64,000 bases of DNA, from the NCBI GenBank assembly GCA_016776605.1, contig JADHTB010000021.1, positions 1 through 64,000 of the forward strand, written 5' to 3'. This stretch comes from Alphaproteobacteria bacterium. GTDB taxonomy: Bacteria; Pseudomonadota; Alphaproteobacteria; GCA-2731375. Below, in pieces: positions 24,349 through 32,754 of this stretch. The notes below the pieces were generated by a model. The model searched no databases. It was not told the DNA's origin and saw only the letters and a list, made by a program, of their open reading frames with translations. Position numbers and translations under genes: made by a program. How positions within the stretch are numbered: position 1 is the first letter of the stretch; each line of letters starts with the position of its first letter.

Positions 24349-25827
24349 CTACATACCCAGCGCTTCAACCAGATCCTGTTCCCGACCGAAATATTTCGCC
24401 CGGTCCCAAAAAGTCGGGCGCAGGCCGGTAGGCTTATGTTCGCCAATCAACTTACCGTTTTCGTCTTCGCCCCGAATTTCATAGGTGTACAGGTCCTGCA
24501 AGGTGACCACGTCGCCTTCCATGCCAACGACTTCCGTAATATGGGTAATCTTGCGGCTGCCATCGCGCAGCCGGGCGGCCTGGACAATTACGTGTACCGC
24601 CGAGGAAATTTGTTCGCGCACGGTCTTGGCCGGCAGATTAAAGCCGCCCATGGCGATCATATTCTCCACGCGGCTGACGGCCTCGCGCGGATTGTTGGCA
24701 TGGATCGTACCCATGGAGCCGTCATGGCCCGTATTCATCGCCTGTAGTAAATCAAAGGCCTCGGGTCCGCGCACCTCGCCGACGATAATTCGTTCCGGGC
24801 GCATACGCAGGCAGTTCTTGACCAGATCGCGCATGCTTACCTCACCGGCGCCTTCAAGGTTTGGCGGCCGGGTTTCCAGACGCACCACGTGGGGCTGTTG
24901 TAATTGTAGTTCCGCCGTATCCTCGCAGGTGATGGTCCGCTCACCCTCTTCAATGAAGGCGGTCAAGGCATTCAACAATGTGGTTTTTCCCGAACCGGTG
25001 CCGCCCGAAACCAGAATATTCAGGCGGCAGGCGCCAATAACGCCTAGCAATTTGGCGCCCAGCGGCGTGATCGAGCCAAAATCGACCAGATTTTGGATAC
25101 GTAATTTGTCTTTCTTGAACTTGCGGATCGTTAGCGTGGCGCCGTCGATTGACAGTGGCGGTCCGATTACGTTGACCCGGCTGCCGTCCAACAGGCGAGC
25201 GTCGCAAATTGGGCTGGATTCGTCCACTCGCCGTCCCACCGCCGCGACGATGCGCTGGCAAATGTTCATCAATTGCGCATTGTCGCGGAACCGGATGCCG
25301 GTCAGTTCGATGCGGCCATCAACTTCTATGTAAACCCTGTTCGGCCCATTGACCATGATATCGGCGATGTCATCGCGCGCAAGCAGTGGCTCCAATGGGC
25401 CCAATCCCAGGACGTCATTGCAGATATCCGTAATCAGCGTCTGCTGCTCGGAGCTGGACAGCACGATCGCCTTCATGGCGATGATTTCGCCGACGATGTC
25501 GGTGATTTCCTCGCGTACCTGGGCCGAGTTCAGTTTGCCCAGTTCGGTCAGATCTACAGCATCAACCAGGGAGGCAAATATGCTTTGCTTGGTTTCGTTG
25601 TATTTGCTCCGCTCATCACCGAATAGATCGCTATGATCGGCCGCCGGCTGGAGTTTCTGTTCAGGCGCCGCCGCTGGCTTTGCCGCCACGGGCTTTGCCG
25701 CGGCCACCTGCGTGGGTGCCGCCGCTTCTTTCTTCGGGTCCTGCCGATCCGCTGATATGTCGGTGTCGGGAATCTCTGGCGTTGTTTTTGGTTTGGCCTC
25801 TGGCGGGCCGGTCCGTTTGCCAAACAT
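24349..25827 (-). CDS. cpaF: Pilus assembly ATPase CpaF/TadA
   Basis: 492 residues. Residues 1-70 are a charged Ala/Pro-rich leader. The secretion ATPase core has Walker A VSGGTGSGKTTLLNALTAF, the Asp and His boxes (TCEDTAELQLQQPHVVRLET) and Walker B-type RPERIIVGEVRGPEAFDLLQ, all intact. It powers Flp pilus polymerisation. The ATG at 25827 is right before the cpaE stop region, with almost no spacer, so it belongs to the cpa operon. Confidence 0.96.
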   Translation of the reverse strand: MFGKRTGPPEAKPKTTPEIPDTDISADRQDPKKEAAAPTQVAAAKPVAAKPAAAPEQKLQPAADHSDLFGDERSKYNETKQSIFASLVDAVDLTELGKLNSAQVREEITDIVGEIIAMKAIVLSSSEQQTLITDICNDVLGLGPLEPLLARDDIADIMVNGPNRVYIEVDGRIELTGIRFRDNAQLMNICQRIVAAVGRRVDESSPICDARLLDGSRVNVIGPPLSIDGATLTIRKFKKDKLRIQNLVDFGSITPLGAKLLGVIGACRLNILVSGGTGSGKTTLLNALTAFIEEGERTITCEDTAELQLQQPHVVRLETRPPNLEGAGEVSMRDLVKNCLRMRPERIIVGEVRGPEAFDLLQAMNTGHDGSMGTIHANNPREAVSRVENMIAMGGFNLPAKTVREQISSAVHVIVQAARLRDGSRKITHITEVVGMEGDVVTLQDLYTYEIRGEDENGKLIGEHKPTGLRPTFWDRAKYFGREQDLVEALGM

Positions 25828-25829
25828 AT

Positions 25830-27008
25830 CTATTTTACCCCAGCTTTTTTCATTACGCCTAACAGACCTAATTGACTTAGCAGACCTTTCTTAACCTTTT
25901 GTTGCGGTTGGCGCCCACTGACAAGGATCGCCAATTCGCGCAATGCCTCGGCTGATTTATGCTTGGCATCCACCTGGCCAACCATTTGGCCATTGTTGGC
26001 GGCGGTACCGAACAAAGCCGGTGCGTGGGGAATTATAACATCGGGTTTCACCCCGGTCGCGGTTTCAAAATCCTTTGGCGACAATTCCGTTTTCTTGAAG
26101 GCGCCATGATGGTTCAAGACCAGATGCGGTGGCGAGGTGTCACCGCGTTGCTGGCGGAGACGGTCAACCAGATTTTTCGTATCGCGCAGCCCGGATAGGT
26201 CCAAAACACCGACCAGAACAGTTGCGTCCGCGTCCAAAAGGACTTGTTGCACCCAAGGGGCCCAGCGATGGGGCACATCCAACACCACGAAACTGGAACG
26301 GCGACGGACCAACGCCAACAGCTGATCCAAAGAATCCGTTATTAGTCTTTCTTCCGCATCCAAATTGGATGGCGATGCCAGCAAATGGACGTTTTCGTCG
26401 TATTCCACCAGGAAACGGTCCAGCAGTTGATCGTCCAACCGGCTGGTGTCGGCCAAGGCCATTTCCAGAGTTTGTTGTGTTTCCACGTTGAATGAGAGGG
26501 CAGCTGTGCCGAAGGTGACGTCCAGATCAATGACCGAAACTTCCTCGCCATATTCCTGACCCAGATGCCAGGCCACGTTATGGGCGATGGAGGATGATCC
26601 GCCGCCGCCACGGCTGCTCATGAAGGCGATGGAGCGCCCCATGGGCGGGGAATCCGGGTCTTCAAATATGGCGGTAACCGCATCAAGGATTTGTTTCGGC
26701 GCGACCGGAGCTACCAGATATTCAGCAACGCCGCGCCGGATCAATTCCCGATAGAGGCTAATATCATTGGACGATCCCAACAGCAGGACATTTGTCCCGG
26801 CATCGCAGACTTCGGCCAGGCGATCCAACTCGTTCAATACGTCCGCGCCTTCGGCATTCGTTTCCATCAGGACCAATTGCGGCGTCGAATTATCCTGATA
26901 GTGGGCGATTGCCGCTTCTATGCCGCCGATTCTGGCTTCAATTTTTGAACGCGACAGCCTACGGTCATCCAGGCCTTCGACAACCGCCGACTGGGATTCC
27001 TCGCTCAA
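25830..27008 (-). CDS. cpaE: Pilus localisation/assembly protein CpaE (TadZ)
   Basis: 392 residues: receiver-like N-terminal domain (IGGIEAAIAHYQDNSTPQLV, EYLVAPVAPKQI) and a ParA/MinD-like domain. The deviant Walker A reads SSRGGGGSSSIAHNVAWHL and lacks Lys, which is known among some CpaE/TadZ proteins; ATP use is therefore doubtful. Other parts are typical (VSVIDLDVTFGTAALSF, FVVLDVPHRWAPWVQ). No ATG fits the start: a TTG at 27008 is used here, and GAGGGAG ahead of an ATT codon at 27038 is an alternative. Gene order fits the cpa operon. Confidence 0.9.
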   Translation of the reverse strand: MSEESQSAVVEGLDDRRLSRSKIEARIGGIEAAIAHYQDNSTPQLVLMETNAEGADVLNELDRLAEVCDAGTNVLLLGSSNDISLYRELIRRGVAEYLVAPVAPKQILDAVTAIFEDPDSPPMGRSIAFMSSRGGGGSSSIAHNVAWHLGQEYGEEVSVIDLDVTFGTAALSFNVETQQTLEMALADTSRLDDQLLDRFLVEYDENVHLLASPSNLDAEERLITDSLDQLLALVRRRSSFVVLDVPHRWAPWVQQVLLDADATVLVGVLDLSGLRDTKNLVDRLRQQRGDTSPPHLVLNHHGAFKKTELSPKDFETATGVKPDVIIPHAPALFGTAANNGQMVGQVDAKHKSAEALRELAILVSGRQPQQKVKKGLLSQLGLLGVMKKAGVK

Positions 27009-27116
27009 TAGCCAGGCGTTGACGTTTATCCTAAGAATGGCGCCGCTCCCTCATGTCCCGGATATGCTCTAGAGCGCTCTGTTGAACAAACATGGTCTTG
27101 TTTCCCGGCATGGCAG

Positions 27117-27875
27117 CTATTGACCCAAATTGCGGATGGAGTTGGATTGTTCCTTTTTGCCCCGCACCGATTCCGTGGGTTGGCCCGCGCGATAACTCTG
27201 CATAACCCGGGTACGCCAGGCGGCGTCGCCGGGTTGCAGGTCGCGTGGCTGTTCCAGGTCGGCTGGGTTGGAAATCATGGCCGCTATCCCGGCACGCACG
27301 GAACAGCCAAAGTCGGGATGCTGCATATTGGTTGGATTCGCGGCGGTCGGCGCATTGCGCCGCGGACATTTGATGGGTTTTGCCGTAAAGCTTTCGAAAC
27401 TCAAAATAATAGGACCGTTTTCGGTTTTGGCGCCCGCGACCTTGCGCAAGCGAATTTCGTGGGGCTGGGCGCCCTTTTTCAATATATGTCTTTCCAGAGC
27501 CTGCAATCGTGCCTCCGCCCGCTGGTCATCGGCAGCTGCGGTCGACCTGATTTCAAGAACATCGCCACCGCTTTGAAAGAAATGTATCAAAAACGCATTC
27601 AGGCGATCTTTTTCGGCTGCATCAAGGGTGACCGCCTGGGACTGAAATACGACTGGCTGGGTGACCAGTTTGCTATCCACTGTATAAGGATACCGCGTCA
27701 TCGGGTTCGACGCCATGTCCGGTGTATTTGGCGCGCAACCGCTTAACCATCCCAGGCAAATTGCCGCGGCGGCAAATTTGACGAGGCGAGGGGTAAACCG
27801 TCTCGGTGCTGATATCCGCACCCCTTCTCCCGCTTCCGGCGGAACGGAGAAGGCGAATGGCGCAAGACTGTTCAT
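27117..27875 (-). CDS. cpaD: Pilus assembly lipoprotein CpaD
   Basis: 252 residues. The lipobox LGWLSGCAPN lies unusually far in (Cys near residue 47), after a basic N-terminus. The CpaD domain follows: VDSKLVTQPVVFQSQAVTLD, FLIHFFQSGGDVLEIRSTA, then NFG-like NMQHPDFGCSVRAGIAAMIS and a C-terminal RVMQSYRAGQPTESVRGKKE. GGGAGG precedes the ATG at 27875; a TTG two codons earlier was rejected. It is an outer-membrane partner of the CpaC secretin. A 17-base repeat remnant (GCTCTAGAGCGCTC) lies downstream near 27068. Confidence 0.9.
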   Translation of the reverse strand: MNSLAPFAFSVPPEAGEGVRISAPRRFTPRLVKFAAAAICLGWLSGCAPNTPDMASNPMTRYPYTVDSKLVTQPVVFQSQAVTLDAAEKDRLNAFLIHFFQSGGDVLEIRSTAAADDQRAEARLQALERHILKKGAQPHEIRLRKVAGAKTENGPIILSFESFTAKPIKCPRRNAPTAANPTNMQHPDFGCSVRAGIAAMISNPADLEQPRDLQPGDAAWRTRVMQSYRAGQPTESVRGKKEQSNSIRNLGQ

Positions 27876-27888
27876 TTGCAACCTCCCA

Positions 27889-29322
27889 TCACTCCAAAAT
27901 ATACCCGATCGGCCCTTTTAACGAGGCCGTAATGGTCTGCTTGCCGCCGAAATAAACCCCATGCAGGCGGCCAAGAAGATAAAGATCGTAGTCGCTCGCT
28001 GGAATCAGGCCGTCCGTGGGCCCGGAAATTTGTTTCGGCGCGACCGGGCGGACCAGAAAACAGGTCACGGCGATGATCAATTCGGTTTCGGTTTTTTCCA
28101 GGCTGTTATTGCGGAAGACCGAGCCGAATATAGGCACATCTTTTAGGCCCGGGACACCGCGGATGCCGGCCGTCTCGTCTTCCTGCAACAGGCCCGCGAT
28201 CATCAGGCTGCCACCTGATGGCAGTTCCACGGTGGTCTCGGCCCGCCGTACGGTCAGGGCGGGAACCTGAATATTTGCCAGGGTGATAGCGCCGTTATTC
28301 GACAAGGCGCTGACCTCGGTAAAAATCCGCAGAGAAATTCGGCCCGAATTCAGGACCACCGGCGTAAAGCTCAAGGCCACGCCAAAGGGTTCCTGGCTGA
28401 TCGAAATGGTGCCGTCGTTGGACGCTACCGGGATGGGATATTCACCGCCGGCCAGAAAGGTTGCCGGTTCGCCCGACATGGTGGTCAGATTAGGCTCCGC
28501 GAGGGTCTTAATCAGGCCGTTCTCCTCCAAGGCGTTGATGGCAACCGTCAGGCTATCGCCCGTACTCGGGGTAAAGCTGGCGGCGCCATTGAAGAAGGGC
28601 GTATCCGTGGTTGGTCCCGTGGTGCTAACGCGGGCAGCGAAATCGCCCGAGCTCAGGGTGGAGAATGTGCCGGAGACGGCATCAAATAGATTGACGCCAA
28701 GCTCTTTCAGCACGTTACGTGATATCTCCGCCACCCGGACCTGCAGCAATACCTGCTGGTCCTCGATCACCGCCAGCATGTTGATCACATTGGTGTCGGC
28801 TGCGACGAACCGTGACGCGATCACCTGGGCGTTTTGCGAGATATCGGCCGAGCGGACTTCGCCAGTCAGGAAAAGATGGGAGTTTACAGCGGTAATTTTT
28901 ACATCGGCGTGGGGCAACAGCGTCTTGAGGGTTTCCTCGGCGCCAATCACATCCAACTGCACCTGAATTTCCAGGCGCAACAATTCCTTGCCATCGGCGT
29001 CCAGGAAAAAGGCGTTCGTCGCACCCACCGCCAAGCCGACCAGATAAATCAGCCGCGGTGTTTTGACGACGACGTTGGCGGTCGCGGGATTGGCCACCAA
29101 AACGTCGCGCACTTCCATGGGCAGGCGGATCAAGCGGGCCTTGCCCACAGGCAAGCTAATCGCCCGGGCCGGCAGGCCGTCGCCCAATTCCAACGTACCG
29201 ATCTCGATCTGCTCTCCATTGGACGTGGGAACGGTAATTTGCTTGGTCTGCGCAATAGCAGCCGGCACCGGGCCCAGGTTGATCAGGGCGAGAAGCGTAA
29301 GTGTTAATGCGCGCGCAAGCAT
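27889..29322 (-). CDS. cpaC: Flp pilus outer-membrane secretin CpaC/RcpA
   Basis: 477 residues. A cleavable signal (LTLTLLALINLGPVPAAIAQ) is followed by the pilus N-terminal domain (ARAISLPVGKARLIRLPMEV, NPATANVVVKTPRLIYLVGL), a BON-like part (LLPHADVKITAVNSHLFLTG), and the secretin domain (VLLQVRVAEISRNVLKELGV, PALTVRRAETTVELPSGGSL, GVPGLKDVPIFGSVFRNNS). It forms the pilus channel in the outer membrane. It is flanked closely by cpaB (4-base gap) and cpaD. Confidence 0.95.
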   Translation of the reverse strand: MLARALTLTLLALINLGPVPAAIAQTKQITVPTSNGEQIEIGTLELGDGLPARAISLPVGKARLIRLPMEVRDVLVANPATANVVVKTPRLIYLVGLAVGATNAFFLDADGKELLRLEIQVQLDVIGAEETLKTLLPHADVKITAVNSHLFLTGEVRSADISQNAQVIASRFVAADTNVINMLAVIEDQQVLLQVRVAEISRNVLKELGVNLFDAVSGTFSTLSSGDFAARVSTTGPTTDTPFFNGAASFTPSTGDSLTVAINALEENGLIKTLAEPNLTTMSGEPATFLAGGEYPIPVASNDGTISISQEPFGVALSFTPVVLNSGRISLRIFTEVSALSNNGAITLANIQVPALTVRRAETTVELPSGGSLMIAGLLQEDETAGIRGVPGLKDVPIFGSVFRNNSLEKTETELIIAVTCFLVRPVAPKQISGPTDGLIPASDYDLYLLGRLHGVYFGGKQTITASLKGPIGYILE

Positions 29323-29326
29323 GCCG

Positions 29327-30979
29327 TCACCTTTTTATGACGACGGTAGACGGCGTCGTCGCGCGATAAACTGTTACGGAGTTATTGCCATCGTCAAGAT
29401 TGGAACGCGAGGCTGCTTTCGCCTTGGCCGACTTTCCCGTGCTGCGCGTACGTACGACACGGCCCAGTTCACGCCGGCGCTGACGCAGGTCCGGGTCGCG
29501 CCGGGTACCCAGGATCAAATGATCCATCAGGGCTGGGCTGACCCCTATATCCGACACGACATCTGTTTTCCCACCCTCGCCACTGGCCGAAATGTCGGCG
29601 GCCGGCACCGAACGCAGGGACAGGGATAATTGACCCATGGATGCGGCCAACGCGACAATTTCCGCCTCTCTTGGCGAGACCTCGACGGTAACTGTTTGGC
29701 CAACCTTCGGCTTGCCCGTATTGGCATCGACGATCTGTTCGATGGCCAGCAGGCGCAAACCTTTCAGAATGGTCTCGCTAAACCGTCTTGGCGTCAGGAC
29801 AGGATTGTCCGAGGTGTCTTCGACTTTGTGGGTCAACAGCAAATCCACCATATCGCCAGGTGAGATGAAGCCAGAGACGCCGCTGACTTGAGTAATCGCC
29901 ATGCTGACCGCGCGCATGCCCGGCGCCAATGAGGCGACGATAAATCCTTGTTCGCCAGGGCGGATGATATTTTCATTTAAGATCGATTTGTGGCTTTCCA
30001 CGCGGGTTTTCAGGTAGGAGCCGCGCAGCGCGGAAGGCGCGGTTGCCCCTTCGAATATGCTGCCCTCGCCGCTGTCACCGGGGCCAAGCTGCTGCCAGCC
30101 GAAATCGATATCACGCAACAGGGTACCTGCCGGCAGGTCGTGTTTGGCCACCAGGGTTCGGGGTGCCGACGAAGACCGGCCACGCAGGAAACGGCTGACT
30201 TCCTCGTCCGAGGTAAAAGCCGATTTTTTCTCGATATCAGCGTCGCGGGTCAGGCTGCGCAGGGACAGGGATACACGCCCCATACGCTTGGCCACGGCCA
30301 TGCTTTCCGATTGCTTCGGCGTCAGTTCCAAAGTGATGGTTTTGCCGATCCGGTTCTGTTCCTTCATGTCATCGAAGGTCTGATCAACGGCAAGCACGCG
30401 AACATCAGCAATGACGGTTTCGCTGATGATTTTGTCGCGGGCGCCGCCGTCGCTTTTGGTCGGGCGCACCTGTTGGGTCAATACCACGTCGACGCGGTCG
30501 CCGGGCAGGATAAAGCCGGCGGCGCCGGTCTCGGCGTTGATGTTGGTGGATACCGCCCGCATGCCGGGGCCAAGAACACCGGCCAGGAAGCCTGCTGTAC
30601 CTGGCTTCAATAAGCGTGCCTTGAGGATAGGTTCATTCGCTGCAATACCCCGGCGCACGGCCCAGCCGGTCATGTCCGATGGCTTTAGGCCCTTGTTGCC
30701 GTCCTTGTCGCCGTCCTTGCCTTTCACAATGAATTCGGGCGCCAGGCCATCCTCGGGCCAGTTCTGCCAGCGAAACAGATCGGGATTGACAATCGTTCCG
30801 GCGGGCAAATTATTGAGCGCGACGAGAACCTGCACCGAGGATGTTTTGTTGTTATCCTGGTTGTTGCGGCCTTCTGCAAGTTCGGCCTCCTTGCCTTGCA
30901 GATAGCCATGCACAAGGTAAGCGGTTACGCCCGCGACCGCGAGTGCAGCAACTATCAAAAGGATGCGCGCTAGATTCAA
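29327..30979 (-). CDS. cpaB: Double-length CpaB/RcpC pilus assembly protein
   Basis: 550 residues, about twice the family's usual ~260-300. An N-terminal membrane anchor is followed by two complete SAF/RcpC modules. Module 1: VLVALNNLPAGTIVNPDLF, GPGMRAVSTNINAETGAAGF, RMGRVSLSLRSL. Module 2: TLVAKHDLPAGTLLRDIDF, APGMRAVSMAITQVSGVSGF, SMGQLSLSLRSV. CpaB is thought to cap or gate the secretin in the periplasm. The start is TTG at 30979, with AGAGGG upstream. The C-terminal 60 residues are basic and probably disordered. No frameshift separates the modules. Confidence 0.92.
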   Translation of the reverse strand: MNLARILLIVAALAVAGVTAYLVHGYLQGKEAELAEGRNNQDNNKTSSVQVLVALNNLPAGTIVNPDLFRWQNWPEDGLAPEFIVKGKDGDKDGNKGLKPSDMTGWAVRRGIAANEPILKARLLKPGTAGFLAGVLGPGMRAVSTNINAETGAAGFILPGDRVDVVLTQQVRPTKSDGGARDKIISETVIADVRVLAVDQTFDDMKEQNRIGKTITLELTPKQSESMAVAKRMGRVSLSLRSLTRDADIEKKSAFTSDEEVSRFLRGRSSSAPRTLVAKHDLPAGTLLRDIDFGWQQLGPGDSGEGSIFEGATAPSALRGSYLKTRVESHKSILNENIIRPGEQGFIVASLAPGMRAVSMAITQVSGVSGFISPGDMVDLLLTHKVEDTSDNPVLTPRRFSETILKGLRLLAIEQIVDANTGKPKVGQTVTVEVSPREAEIVALAASMGQLSLSLRSVPAADISASGEGGKTDVVSDIGVSPALMDHLILGTRRDPDLRQRRRELGRVVRTRSTGKSAKAKAASRSNLDDGNNSVTVYRATTPSTVVIKR

Positions 30980-31316
30980 TGCTTTAACCCTCTGTCTTGG
31001 CTAAATGCCAGGGCGGCTAATACGAAACCACGACCAATGGTCACCACCAGCCGTGCGAATTAAACACCGCCATTCAAATTATGGGCCTTTTTCGCTCCAT
31101 CCGTCAATAAGATCAACAAGTTATAAAAATTTCTTAAAGAAACTATTTAGAAAGCCTAATATTTTCCAACCAGATATATCGATATCGCCAAATTATCCCG
31201 CGGTCTGCTGGTAATATTCAGGCGGAAAATATTTCATCATTGCTAGGGTGCATTCGAAGAAAATGCGCTCAGACTCTTAAAAGTAGAGCAATTGAACCAA
31301 TTAATTGAAAATTGCT
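30980..31316. other. Gap between cpaA and cpaB, containing a repeat copy
   Basis: About 340 bases without a gene inside the pilus cluster. The left part, near cpaB, is AT-rich and probably carries the cpaB promoter. The right part is the repeat copy at 31243-31320. It breaks the operon between cpaA and cpaB. Confidence 0.5.
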
Positions 31317-31320
31317 CTAA
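31243..31320. repeat. Short variant of the CTAG repeat
   Basis: CTAGGGTGCATTCGAAGAAAA ... AATTGAAAATTGCTCTAA. It has the GCGCATT-type arm seen at 18585-18630 and a shorter second stem (AGAGCAATTGAACC with AATTGCTCT). Its final CTAA supplies the TAG stop (31319-31317 on the minus strand) of cpaA. Confidence 0.75.
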
Positions 31321-31811
31321 CCGTTTAAAATCGGCAAATGCGGATAGATAATCAGGCCCGCCCCGCCGATTGCAATCGCGTACGGAATATCCCGCTTTTT
31401 TGCATGCATTTGCCGTAGCGCGGCGATACCGGCGAGATGCGATGCCAACGGCAGCCGGCGATACAGCAACAAAGCCACCGTCAGGACGCCACCAGCCAAC
31501 GCGGTTATTAACAAAAATTCCAATATTTGTTCCCGACCTGTCCATAGCGCCGCCGCGGCCAACAGTTTGCCGTCGCCGCCGCCCATAACGCCCAACGCGA
31601 ACATCACGATTGCTGCGACCAGCGTCAAACCCCCCAACCCGGCTGCCCAGAGTATTTGCTGCCAGGAAAAGCCCGCGCTGAGGGCGGCCAATGGATATCC
31701 CAGCACCAAGACCAGTGGCAGAAAATTGGGAATTTCGAAGGTGCGAAAGTCGGCCACCATGGCAAGTACCATCACCACCGGAAAAACCAACGATAGCCCC
31801 GTTAGTAGCAT
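31317..31811 (-). CDS. cpaA: Prepilin peptidase CpaA/TadV
   Basis: 164-residue A24-family peptidase with about five membrane segments. The two catalytic Asp sites are present: VADFRTFEIPN near residue 22 and the GxGD-type MGGGDGKLLAAAALWTG near residue 75. It cleaves the Flp prepilin leader. The length matches the short TadV type without a methylase domain. Its stop codon comes from the end of a repeat copy, and another copy sits between it and flp. Confidence 0.93.
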   Translation of the reverse strand: MLLTGLSLVFPVVMVLAMVADFRTFEIPNFLPLVLVLGYPLAALSAGFSWQQILWAAGLGGLTLVAAIVMFALGVMGGGDGKLLAAAALWTGREQILEFLLITALAGGVLTVALLLYRRLPLASHLAGIAALRQMHAKKRDIPYAIAIGGAGLIIYPHLPILNG

Positions 31812-31909
31812 GACGTCGTAGCATGATGTTTAGTGGCATGATATGATACCCGCATCAGCCGCTCCCGTTGCAATATCGCCCGCGACACCAGATTCAGCGG
31901 AGCGCAGGT

Positions 31910-32014
31910 CTAGAGCAATTCCGAATTAATGAGAATCGCGAAGCGATTCTAAGTGATTGGAAAAATTGCTCTAACTCTAAATATCCGAGCATTTTCAAAA
32001 TGAAAATGCTCTAG
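31910..32014. repeat. 105-bp CTAG repeat, full copy (reverse orientation)
   Basis: CTAGAGCAATTCCGAATTAA at the left end, then the GAATCGCGAAGCGATTC hairpin, AAAAATTGCTCTA, and the GAGCATTTTCA / TGAAAATGCTC hairpin at the right, ending CTAG. It is exactly 105 bases and reversed relative to 18631-18735. It lies between cpaA and the terminator after flp. Confidence 0.9.
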
Positions 32015-32021
32015 GCCAGCC

Positions 32022-32068
32022 CAAAAATAGAAAAAGCCGGGACGCTGCACAGGCAGGCGCCCCGGCTT
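32022..32068 (-). terminator. Rho-independent terminator after flp
   Basis: On the minus strand AAGCCGGG...GCGCC pairs with GCGTCCCGGCTT (32034-32068), followed by TTTCTATTTTTGG. It begins about 30 bases after the flp stop, so flp is probably an abundant monocistronic transcript with partial read-through to cpaA. Confidence 0.85.
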
Positions 32069-32096
32069 GTCTCGTAACAACCAAAGAGGCGCAGGC

Positions 32097-32300
32097 CTAG
32101 TTTGCCGCGCCCAGCTGTGTCTGGATATCTTCGAAGAAACCCTTCACCTCATCGCCCAGTGCGAACACGGCTGCGATAATGGCGACGGCGATGCCGGCGG
32201 CGATCAGGCCATATTCAATGGCGGTGGCACCAGACTTGTCCTGACAGAATGCATTCAAATCGGTAACACGCGTTTGCAACCTAGTAATGAGACCCAACAT
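32097..32300 (-). CDS. flp: Flp/Fap family type IVb pilin
   Basis: 67 residues. The leader ends with the Flp prepilin motif: FCQDKSG followed by ATAIEYGLIAAGIAVAIIA, with cleavage after Gly by CpaA, Glu+5 and Tyr+6 in place, and one hydrophobic helix. It is the major pilin subunit. AGGAGG lies 8 bases before the ATG. A CRP-like palindrome lies about 155 bases upstream and a strong terminator follows. Confidence 0.95.
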   Translation of the reverse strand: MLGLITRLQTRVTDLNAFCQDKSGATAIEYGLIAAGIAVAIIAAVFALGDEVKGFFEDIQTQLGAAN

Positions 32301-32754
32301 AGTGAGGTCCTCCTATTTTAAAAATTGGTTCGCAGCAGTGGCGCGCTGCAATCGTGGCGTAGCCACCACCAGCCTGGAAAATTCTCTGCCTGTTAGGGCA
32401 ATTCCCATGCGGTAGTGTAACAGACATATACGAATGGCTCCCGTAGTTCACAAGTGATCGTTGTCACAACAAGAACAGACAACTTACAGCATACCGAATC
32501 ACGTAATGATAAGCGATGTTTCCTAGCGAGATCAAAAAGAAAACGATGGGATGTCGCGATTCGTCTTTGTCGGGATCAAAGATCACCAATCTTGGTTTAA
32601 TTTTTCTTAACGCCGGTTTTTTGATTTGGCGTGAAAAGTGATTCTGTATTTGTCGGCTCGGCTCATGCCGGGGTGTATGGGAAATTCCCGGTTATCAACG
32701 CCTTTCGTACCTGGCATATTTTATCCAAATGAACCAGAATATCCCGGAACGGCT
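32301..32754. other. flp upstream region
   Basis: About 450 bases with no gene between flp and dgcA. It is AT-rich around 32500-32660 and holds the CRP-like site at 32453-32468. The right end (GGAACGGCTCTAG, 32747-32758) looks like the worn end of a CTAG repeat and provides the dgcA stop codon. I see no small RNA gene that I could defend. Confidence 0.4.
32453..32468. promoter_or_regulatory. CRP-like binding site upstream of flp
   Basis: AGTGATCGTTGTCACA contains GTGA-N6-TCAC, a perfect half-site palindrome matching the CRP core (TGTGA-N6-TCACA) in 9 of 10 half-site positions. It lies about 155 bases upstream of the flp start. Cyclic-AMP control of the pilin is a reasonable inference. A class III cyclase is encoded at 39939-42227. 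Confidence 0.45.

Noticed and set aside
24485..25333. Long open frame antisense to cpaF
   Set aside because: It lies wholly within the strongly conserved CpaF ATPase gene; its Ser/Arg-rich composition is typical of a shadow frame.
31243..31839. Longer open frame over cpaA in another frame
   Set aside because: The cpaA frame carries both catalytic Asp motifs; the other frame is a shadow.
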